DNA from: Candidatus Desulfofervidaceae bacterium
GTDB lineage: Bacteria; Desulfobacterota; Desulfofervidia; Desulfofervidales; Desulfofervidaceae
Length of the DNA stretch: 12,573 nt
NCBI GenBank assembly: GCA_021160485.1
Contig: JAGHCL010000077.1
Location: 1-12,573, forward strand
Direction: 5' to 3'
A program made the position numbers and the translations under genes. Each line of letters begins with the position of its first letter. Position 1 is the stretch's first letter. This document shows, piece by piece, positions 7,012 through 12,573 of the stretch. The notes beneath the pieces were generated by a model. The model ran no database searches, was not told where the DNA came from, and worked only from the letters and a program-made list of their open reading frames with translations.

Positions 7012-9417
7012 ATGAGGGTTCCTTTAAACTGGTTGCGGGAATTTGTGGATGTAACTTGTTCAGCGGCTGAATTGGCAGAGATGCTTACCATGGCCGGACT
7101 GGAAGTAGAAGAGATAGAAGAGCCATTTTCTTATCTTAAACGGGTAATTGTAGCCCGCATTAATGCAATTAAACCTCACCCAAATGCCGATAGACTCAAA
7201 ATATGTGTTGTTACTACAGGCGAGCAAACATACGAAATTGTTTGTGGTGCTCCCAATATCCAGGAAGGAACCCTGGTTCCCCTGGCATTACCTGGATGTG
7301 AACTTCCCTCAGGGATAGTGGTAAAAGAAGCAAAAATTCGGGGGATAAAATCGCCGGGGATGCTTTGCTCGCAAAAGGAATTAGGGCTTGGTGAAGACCA
7401 CAGTGGTATCTGGTTGTTAACAAAAGAATTCAATATAGGTAAAACTTTGGCCGAAGCCCTTAATTTAGACGATACGGTTTTAGAAGTTGCCATCACTCCG
7501 AATCGGGGCGATTGTCTTAGCATTTTAGGGGTGGCCAGGGAGGTAGCTGCCATAACCAGACAAAAAATACATTATCCAACATTCACGCTGAAGGAAGCTG
7601 GCGAGCCGGTTTTTAAGCATTTTCGTGTTACGGTAAAACACCGTGAACATTGCTATCGTTATATAGTCAGACTTATCAGAGGGGTAAGGATTCAACCTTC
7701 TCCCTGGTGGTTGCAGGCAAAGCTACTCCTTGCTGGTGTGAGACCAATTAACAATATTGTGGATATTACCAATTATGTCATGTTGGAGTACGGCCAACCC
7801 CTTCATGCCTTTGATGCGGCTAAAATTGCTGAAGGGCACATTATTGTGCGCCTAGCACACGCTGGCGAAAAGCTAATCACTTTAGATGGCAAGGAGCATT
7901 CTCTTCACGATACAGATTTACTTATCTGTGATCCCCGCGGTCCAATTGCACTAGCTGGTGTCATGGGAGGTTTAAATTCAGAGATTACACCAGAAACAAA
8001 GGATGTGCTTTTAGAAAGTGCCTATTTTAATCCTATTACCATTAGGCGAACGGCCAAACGTTTAAATATAAGTACTGAGTCCTCTTACCGTTTTGAAAGA
8101 GAAGTGGATCCCGAAGGAACCTTCCAGGCGGCCCAAAGGGCGTGTTACTTTATGCAATCTTTGGCTGAAGGGACAGTAGCTCCTGGGATGATTGATGAAT
8201 ATCCCGAGCCGCAACATCCGGTGGCCATCTATGTACGTATACCCAGAGTTCAACAATTATTAGGAATGGAAATAGAAAAAGACCAGATTATTGACATCCT
8301 CCAATCCTTACAAATAGAAGTTAAGGAAGTAGAAGATAAACTGGAAGTAACACCTCCAAGTTTCCGTCACGATTTGACGCGAGAGATTGATTTTATAGAA
8401 GAAGTGGCTCGGCTTTATGGATATGAAAAAATCGCGGCCTCAGCGCCTTTATTGCCTTTACAGGCTAGGGCTTTGCCTTCTCGCCAGAATTGGCGCACAA
8501 GGATAAAAGATATTTTATCCGGACTGGGCTGGCACGAGGTTATTACCTATGCCTTCATTGACCCCAAGAGTTTTGATAAATTAGGTTTACCTTCTGAACA
8601 TCCTTTTCGCCAGGTGACAAAATTACTCAATCCCTTGACGGCAGACAGGGCGGTGATGCGTTCTACCCTGGTGCCTGGTCTTTTAGAGGTATGTAGTTAT
8701 AACCACCATCAACGTATTTATCATCTTCGCGTTTTTGAAGTGGGTAAAGTCTTCAGACAAATACCAGATGCGGTTTTACCCGAAGAAAGTTATAAACTGG
8801 GTGGCGTTTTGAGTGGTTATCACTTTGATTTTTCCTGGCACTTTCGCCCAGAACAAGCCGATTTTTATGACATCAAAGGGGTGATTGATGCCTTACTTCA
8901 AGCCTTGGGGATAAATGAGGTTAATTATGAGTTTCAAAACGACATTCCTTATTTAAATCCAACCAACTCAGCGTATATAATTAAAGGAGATAAGTGCTTG
9001 GGATATTTAGGTGAAATTCAATCTGAAGTAAAAGAAGCGTGGGATTTAAAACGTTCGGCCTTCCTTTTTGAATTGGATTTAGAGAGTATTTTTGATTTGA
9101 TACCCAAACAAAGACAATTCAAGCCTTTGCCTAAGTTTCCACCGACAGAAAGAGATGTGGCTTTGGTCGTGCCTGAGGCATTTGCTGCCCAAGCAGTTGA
9201 GAACTTTGTCACTACTTTAGCAATTCCTTATCTGGAAAGCATAGAGATCATAGATGTCTATCAGGGTGCACCAATAGAGGCAGGGAAAAAGAGCTTAACC
9301 TACCGTCTTACTTATCGTGCCCCTGATCGGACATTAACAGATGCGGAAGTAGATAAATTACATGGACATATTGTGGGAAAAATATTAAAAAACTTTAAAA
9401 TAGAGGTGAGGCAATAG
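7012..9417 (+). CDS. pheT: phenylalanine--tRNA ligase beta subunit
   Basis: Partner of PheS that positions tRNA-Phe and hydrolyses Tyr-tRNA-Phe errors. It has 801 aa, the usual length. The split B1 domain occupies about 1-39 and 150-190 (ITPNRGDCLSILGVAREV, from 161). The OB-fold B2 region (about 40-150) includes HPNADRLKICVV and SPGMLCS. The B3/B4 editing module (about 205-395) includes QPLHAFD (262-268), GVMGG (316-320) and E335 in LESAYF. The B5 DNA-binding-like domain runs about 402-475, the synthetase-like B6/B7 core about 480-700, and the ferredoxin-fold anticodon-binding domain (PKFPPTERDVALVV) lies at the C-terminus. A TAGAGG site that includes the pheS stop stands 9 nt upstream of the ATG. 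The stop is followed after 2 nt by the IHF-like gene. Confidence 0.98.
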   Translation: MRVPLNWLREFVDVTCSAAELAEMLTMAGLEVEEIEEPFSYLKRVIVARINAIKPHPNADRLKICVVTTGEQTYEIVCGAPNIQEGTLVPLALPGCELPSGIVVKEAKIRGIKSPGMLCSQKELGLGEDHSGIWLLTKEFNIGKTLAEALNLDDTVLEVAITPNRGDCLSILGVAREVAAITRQKIHYPTFTLKEAGEPVFKHFRVTVKHREHCYRYIVRLIRGVRIQPSPWWLQAKLLLAGVRPINNIVDITNYVMLEYGQPLHAFDAAKIAEGHIIVRLAHAGEKLITLDGKEHSLHDTDLLICDPRGPIALAGVMGGLNSEITPETKDVLLESAYFNPITIRRTAKRLNISTESSYRFEREVDPEGTFQAAQRACYFMQSLAEGTVAPGMIDEYPEPQHPVAIYVRIPRVQQLLGMEIEKDQIIDILQSLQIEVKEVEDKLEVTPPSFRHDLTREIDFIEEVARLYGYEKIAASAPLLPLQARALPSRQNWRTRIKDILSGLGWHEVITYAFIDPKSFDKLGLPSEHPFRQVTKLLNPLTADRAVMRSTLVPGLLEVCSYNHHQRIYHLRVFEVGKVFRQIPDAVLPEESYKLGGVLSGYHFDFSWHFRPEQADFYDIKGVIDALLQALGINEVNYEFQNDIPYLNPTNSAYIIKGDKCLGYLGEIQSEVKEAWDLKRSAFLFELDLESIFDLIPKQRQFKPLPKFPPTERDVALVVPEAFAAQAVENFVTTLAIPYLESIEIIDVYQGAPIEAGKKSLTYRLTYRAPDRTLTDAEVDKLHGHIVGKILKNFKIEVRQ

Positions 9418-9419
9418 CG

Positions 9420-9686
9420 ATGACGAAAAGGGAGATTATTGAACACATTCATAGACGGATGGGGCTACCGAGGTTATTGATCAAGGATGTGGTCAACGAA
9501 ATTTTAGCCATTGTTAAAGGACGTTTACAAGAGGGCGAAGCCGTCAAAATTGTCCGGTTTGGCAAGTGGCAGCCGGTCTTACGTAAGTCAAAACAGGTAA
9601 AACATCCGGCCACAGGTGAGATAATTCAGATTCCTGCGTATGGAACAGTAGTGTTTAAGCCTAGCCGGGAACTAGAGAAAGTTTAG
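9420..9686 (+). CDS. ihfA: IHF/HU-family DNA-bending protein, IHF-alpha position
   Basis: Small nucleoid protein that wraps and bends DNA as a dimer. At 88 aa it has family length: the helical dimerisation part MTKREIIEHIHRRMGLPR...VVNEILAIVKGRLQEGEAVKI, then a beta-arm and the end VVFKPSRELEKV. Its location directly after pheT is the classic position of ihfA, which is why I use the symbol. The arm is unusual. Where the family has GRNPxTGE it reads VKHPATGE; the DNA-intercalating proline is kept (P63), but Arg-Asn is replaced. The hinge usually reading SGFG is VRFG (45-48), and the second arm strand is IPAYGTVV. It may thus differ in sequence preference or partner. GAGGTGAGG (9403-9411) inside the pheT end is the ribosome site. 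The stop codon overlaps that of nfi on the other strand. Confidence 0.85.
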   Translation: MTKREIIEHIHRRMGLPRLLIKDVVNEILAIVKGRLQEGEAVKIVRFGKWQPVLRKSKQVKHPATGEIIQIPAYGTVVFKPSRELEKV

Positions 9687-9700
9687 GCCATGCCTAAACT
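9680..9700. terminator. hairpin across the overlapping ihfA and nfi stop codons
   Basis: GTTTAGGC (9681-9688) and GCCTAAAC (9692-9699) pair perfectly around CAT, and A9680-T9700 adds a ninth pair. The ihfA stop TAG (9684-9686) and the nfi stop (complement of 9683-9685) lie in one arm. On the minus strand the stem is followed by TTCTCTAG; on the plus strand no T-run follows. It could serve as a shared transcript end for both convergent units. The lack of a U-tract keeps confidence moderate. A second, weaker stem (TTGGCT 9711-9716, AGCCAA 9725-9730) follows. Confidence 0.45.
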
Positions 9701-10336
9701 CCTTGCCCGGTTGGCTTCAATGTGAGCCAAACGGGTAGGTTCTGGTAAGCGGTATCCTTTAAGACAACGCATAACGATTTTATAAGCTGTTTTTGCGTCC
9801 ATTAGGTGGCCTGGAGAAACAAAAATGGGTTTTACGCCCTTTTTAGTGCGCAAGACAAGCCCAAGAGTTTCATCCTTTTCTTGCAAAAGACTATAACTGC
9901 CTACCTCTTCGGGCACGGGTTTATATGTGCCTGTTAAACGTGACTTAGCACACCCAATGGTAGGTATATCTAAACATATCCCTAGATGACTTGCCAAGCC
10001 AATCCGACGGGGATGAGCAATGCCCTGACCATCTACCAGGATTACATCAGGCATATGTTTAAGTTGTTTCACAGCCTTTATCAAAAAGGGGGCTTCACGG
10101 AAGGAGAGTAGCCCAGGGATATAGGGAAAGTCAGTTTGTCCTATTATTACTTGTTTTTCTATCAATTCCAGATTAGAAAGGCGTAAGACTACCACTACAG
10201 CATAGAAAATATTATCTTTGCGACTATAAGAAATGTCGGTGCCTGTCACCAACTGTGGTGAAAAGTGAGAGGGAGGTATCAAAATTACTTTATCCCGCAG
10301 CCGGTTTTGGATGGTAATGGCTTCTTTGTAAGTCAT
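9683..10336 (-). CDS. nfi: endonuclease V (deoxyinosine 3' endonuclease)
   Basis: Repair enzyme that nicks DNA near deoxyinosine and other deaminated bases; some homologues also act on inosine in RNA. The 217 aa show all family blocks: TGTDISY with D34, the wedge PYIPG with Y72, SFREAP with E81, LVDGQGIAHPRRIGLASHLG with D102 and H108, and later PTIGCAKSRLTG and ISPGH-like VSPGHLMD. Spacing of Y72, E81, D102 and H108 matches the Thermotoga maritima enzyme with a constant offset of 8, so an active enzyme is expected. The ATG is the first after an in-frame stop, and no Shine-Dalgarno is evident. It lies 95 nt downstream of trmFO on the same strand, with no visible terminator between, and so may be read from the trmFO transcript. 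It converges on ihfA with a 3-nt stop-codon overlap. Confidence 0.95.
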   Translation of the reverse strand: MTYKEAITIQNRLRDKVILIPPSHFSPQLVTGTDISYSRKDNIFYAVVVVLRLSNLELIEKQVIIGQTDFPYIPGLLSFREAPFLIKAVKQLKHMPDVILVDGQGIAHPRRIGLASHLGICLDIPTIGCAKSRLTGTYKPVPEEVGSYSLLQEKDETLGLVLRTKKGVKPIFVSPGHLMDAKTAYKIVMRCLKGYRLPEPTRLAHIEANRARSLGMA

Positions 10337-10431
10337 GGTTTTTCATGTGATCTGTATTTGAACGATCTTTATATCAACCCTACCCGGCGTATCTCCACTT
10401 TACATTTACTTATGCCTTTGCCCATCACTCG

Positions 10432-11733
10432 TCACTCATAGCAGTCTTTCAACCATCTTTCTAAATCAGCCAATGCTCGGGTTGCATATAGTTTGCCACG
10501 TTCTTTTTTGGGCACTTGCCTACCAAGTGAGGGAAACAGTCCCCAATTAATGTTCATCGGTTGAAAGTTTTTTGTAACTATGTTTGTTAGATGGGAAATC
10601 AATGCCCCTAAGGCGGTAGTAGGAGGTGGAGAAATCAGGAGTTTGTTTTGTCCCAAACGCCAGGCGTTGATACCCGCTAAAATGCCGGTTGCGGCTGATT
10701 CAACATAACCTTCTACTCCACTTAACTGGCCGGCAATAAAAATATGAGGGGCTGGTTTTAGACGTAGATAATGATCAAGTAAGCGCGGGGCATCAATAAA
10801 CGTGTTGCGATGAATACTACCATAGCGGGCAAATTCTGCTTGTTCTAAACCAGGAATTAATCTAAAAACGCGCTTTTGTTCTGTCCATTTAAGTTTAGTT
10901 TGAAAACCGACCATGTTGTATAATGTGCCTTCTTGATTATCCTGCCGCAACTGTACAACTGCATAGGGCTGTTTACCTGTGCGGGGATCGGTTAATCCCA
11001 CTGGTTTCATCGGACCAAACCGCAATGTATCTTTACCTCGTTCGGCCATAACTTCTATAGGCAAGCAACCTTCAAAAAAGTGAGGTTTTTCAAAGGTATG
11101 CAAAGGCACCCGTTCGGCCTTTAATAAGGCCTCATAAAACCGGTCATATTCTTTTTCGTCCATCGGACAATTAATGTAATCTTCGCCTTTGCCGTAACGG
11201 GACGCACGAAAGGCTATTTCCATGTTAATAGATTCTGCATAGACAATAGGGGCAATGGCATCATAAAAATGGAGATAATCCTTGCCTGTCAAACGGCGCA
11301 GGTCTTCGCTCAGGCTATTGCCAGTTAAAGGTCCGGTGGCAATAATGACAATACCTGAACGCGGAATGTGTTTTACTTCTTCATGGCGAATTTCAATCCT
11401 TGGATGCCGACTAATTTTTTTGGTAATATATTGAGCAAATAGTGTTCTATCTACCGCCAGGGCCTTGCCTGCGGGAACGGCAGTAGCTAAGGCAGCTTCC
11501 ATTACCAGAGAGCCTAGACATTGCATCTCTTTTTTTAAAAGCCCGACTGCGGCATTAACCGCCTGCGAACGCAAGGAATTACTACATACTAATTCTGCTA
11601 GATATGGAGTTTTATGAGCAGGTGTAAACTTTTTGGGGCGCATTTCATAGAGGATAACTTTTCCCCCTTGTTTTACAACCTGCCAAGCTGCTTCTACTCC
11701 GGCAAGGCCGCCGCCAATGATAGTAATTTTCAT
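10432..11733 (-). CDS. trmFO: methylenetetrahydrofolate--tRNA (uracil-54-C5)-methyltransferase TrmFO
   Basis: Flavoprotein that makes 5-methyluridine (ribothymidine) at tRNA position 54, using methylenetetrahydrofolate and reduced FAD. Its 433 aa match the family. The N-terminal FAD-binding Rossmann motif is [13 protein letters not shown] (5-17), followed by [14 protein letters not shown]. The two cysteines known to matter in TrmFO are present, C50 in LVCSNSLRS and C223 in [14 protein letters not shown]. Other family blocks are [27 protein letters not shown] and [19 protein letters not shown]. It is found in bacteria lacking, or in addition to, SAM-dependent TrmA. It heads a minus-strand pair with nfi and is divergent from the lipoprotein gene. 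The start has no good Shine-Dalgarno, and a TAGAAT box ends six bases before the ATG. Confidence 0.97.
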   Translation of the reverse strand: MKITIIGGGLAGVEAAWQVVKQGGKVILYEMRPKKFTPAHKTPYLAELVCSNSLRSQAVNAAVGLLKKEMQCLGSLVMEAALATAVPAGKALAVDRTLFAQYITKKISRHPRIEIRHEEVKHIPRSGIVIIATGPLTGNSLSEDLRRLTGKDYLHFYDAIAPIVYAESINMEIAFRASRYGKGEDYINCPMDEKEYDRFYEALLKAERVPLHTFEKPHFFEGCLPIEVMAERGKDTLRFGPMKPVGLTDPRTGKQPYAVVQLRQDNQEGTLYNMVGFQTKLKWTEQKRVFRLIPGLEQAEFARYGSIHRNTFIDAPRLLDHYLRLKPAPHIFIAGQLSGVEGYVESAATGILAGINAWRLGQNKLLISPPPTTALGALISHLTNIVTKNFQPMNINWGLFPSLGRQVPKKERGKLYATRALADLERWLKDCYE

Positions 11734-11739
11734 GTCTAT

Positions 11740-11769
11740 ATTCTAGCCTATTCTTAAGAAAAATGACAG
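11740..11769 (-). promoter_or_regulatory. predicted promoter of trmFO
   Basis: On the minus strand CTGTCA (11769-11764, four of six consensus bases), an 18-bp spacer and TAGAAT (11745-11740, five of six) precede trmFO. Six bases separate the -10 from the ATG, so the transcript would begin at or beside the start codon. This is the same geometry as at ftsK. Confidence 0.4.
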
Positions 11770-11861
11770 CTCGGCTTATGATTAAATAATTGCCCGGTTT
11801 TCCAATAAACGCTTACTACCACTACCTTTGATGAAATACATAAATTTTTGACATTTCTTAA

Positions 11862-11891
11862 TTGACAAAGAAGGTAAGACTGAAGTAGGAT
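11862..11891 (+). promoter_or_regulatory. predicted promoter of the lipoprotein gene
   Basis: A perfect TTGACA (11862-11867), an 18-bp spacer and TAGGAT (11886-11891, four of six) would give a leader of about 60 nt before the ATG at 11959. A second TTGACA lies 14 bp upstream (11848-11853) but has no good -10 at normal spacing. The 225-bp divergent gap 11734-11958 otherwise shows no gene. Confidence 0.4.
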
Positions 11892-11958
11892 AGACCCATA
11901 ATGTGGAGAGGGTATTTTGACCATTTGTTGTTAAGACATTGAGAAGTGGTAGCTTACT

Positions 11959-12489
11959 ATGATAAAGGTGTTTAAAGAGAAAAGTTTGTATTTTTTAATC
12001 ATAGCGGTAAGTTTTTTTGCCTGTAGCACTCATAGAATAGCTGTTTTAAAAACGCCTGTCACAAATTTTGGTAAATATTCAGTAGTAGAAATTCCTGATT
12101 TTTCTACAAGTTTGGGTAGTAGTGTGTCCAGAGAAGCCCAGAGGGTTATTCCTGATAAAATTGCAGCCTTGGTGGAAAAAGAAAGGTTGTTTACCCAAGT
12201 GAGGCGACACCCTACCCAACTAAAAGAGAAAGTGCTATTGTTACATGGGGTTATTACCCAATTTAACCCAGGAAGCCGGTTGAAAAGGGGAATCTCATTG
12301 GGTATAGGGCACATAGGGGCTGGTTTTGTGACGGTTAAACTTACCTTTGTGGATAAAGAAATGAATCAAGAGATTGCTCAATTAGACGTGGAGGGACAGA
12401 TAAACTGGAGCCCTAGTGGTGGAAGTATTTATGCCTGCTATGATGAAATTTCTAAAGAGGTGTTAAGATTTATCCGGTATTATTACTAA
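11959..12489 (+). CDS. DUF4410-like exported protein, probable lipoprotein
   Basis: A 176-aa exported protein of unknown function. The N-terminus (MIKVFKEKSLYFLIIAVSFFAC) is a signal sequence ending in Cys22, which suggests lipoprotein processing. The residues before the Cys, F-F-A, are a poor lipobox (large residues at -3 and -2), so lipidation is likely but not certain. The mature part resembles the DUF4410 pattern as I know it: a start near YSVVEIPDFST, then LLHGVITQFNPGSRLKRGISLG, IGHIGAGFVTVKLTFVDKE, a conserved-looking DVEGQINW...GGS segment and a C-terminal helix ending RFIRYYY. DUF4410 proteins are usually periplasm-facing lipoproteins without a known role. The ribosome site is weak (GAAGTGG, 9 nt before the ATG). 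It is divergent from trmFO and no partner gene is visible before the window ends. Coding is secure; family assignment is from memory of the motif. Confidence 0.8.
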   Translation: MIKVFKEKSLYFLIIAVSFFACSTHRIAVLKTPVTNFGKYSVVEIPDFSTSLGSSVSREAQRVIPDKIAALVEKERLFTQVRRHPTQLKEKVLLLHGVITQFNPGSRLKRGISLGIGHIGAGFVTVKLTFVDKEMNQEIAQLDVEGQINWSPSGGSIYACYDEISKEVLRFIRYYY

Positions 12490-12573
12490 AGAAACTGTTT
12501 AAGTTGAGTGGAAATTGCATATGCCTAGAATTAAAAAGTTTTTAAAAATAGGAGTAGTTAGGTAATTTTACAA
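12490..12573. other. AT-rich tail without a recognisable gene
   Basis: After the lipoprotein stop the sequence is AT-rich. It holds only a 14-codon frame (ATG 12521 to TAA 12565) without a ribosome site. It also contains an A/T palindrome TTAAAAA-G-TTTTTAA that is too weak to call a terminator. Confidence 0.5.

Noticed and set aside
7176..7553. Minus-strand frame of 125 codons opposite pheT
   Set aside because: It is antisense to the conserved OB-fold region of PheT and its translation shows no recognisable domain.
12030..12314. Minus-strand frame opposite the lipoprotein gene
   Set aside because: The plus-strand frame has a signal peptide and family motif, and the minus-strand frame has neither.
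1..12573. CRISPR array, insertion sequence, phage or defence genes
   Set aside because: I see no spaced direct repeats, transposase or integrase motifs, and nearly all coding space belongs to housekeeping genes.

Overview
This is an ordinary, densely packed chromosomal housekeeping region. Base composition is fairly AT-rich (low-40s % GC by eye, not counted). The gene order thrS-infC-rpmI-rplT-pheS-pheT-ihfA is the one known from proteobacteria and their deltaproteobacterial relatives. Together with a folate-dependent TrmFO, an endonuclease V, a DUF4410-type lipoprotein and a non-ATG infC start, it suggests a Desulfobacterota-like (former Deltaproteobacteria) bacterium. That placement is inferred from gene content and order only; species is not assigned.

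Layout. Positions 90-2111 (minus) encode the DNA translocase FtsK. A 342-bp divergent intergenic region (2112-2453) follows, holding a consensus-35 promoter for each direction, a nested inverted repeat and phased T-tracts. A tRNA-Val(GAC) gene (2454-2528) sits 19 nt before thrS and probably shares its transcript. The plus-strand translation operon runs from 2454 to 9686: tRNA-Val, thrS, infC, a small secreted Cys-containing protein, rpmI, rplT, pheS, pheT and an IHF/HU-family gene. It meets the minus-strand pair trmFO-nfi (11733 to 9683) tail to tail. The stop codons of ihfA and nfi overlap inside a perfect hairpin. Divergent from trmFO, a DUF4410-like lipoprotein gene (11959-12489) closes the window.

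How the genes work together. The plus-strand cluster supplies the translation apparatus: tRNA-Val, threonyl- and phenylalanyl-tRNA synthetases, initiation factor 3, ribosomal proteins L35 and L20, and a nucleoid protein last. infC almost certainly begins at an ATT codon overlapping the thrS stop, which implies the classical IF3 autoregulation. FtsK (chromosome segregation), TrmFO (tRNA m5U54) and endonuclease V (deaminated-base repair) are unlinked housekeeping functions.

The least explained element is the small exported protein at 5068-5382, inserted between infC and rpmI, where these genes usually adjoin. It carries two copies of a FC-x2-HP-x4-C motif. I see no CRISPR array, insertion sequence, prophage or defence system. 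The other points of interest are regulatory: the ATT start, the tRNA-headed operon, two genes whose predicted promoters lie so close to the ATG that their mRNAs may be leaderless, and the convergent stop-codon hairpin.
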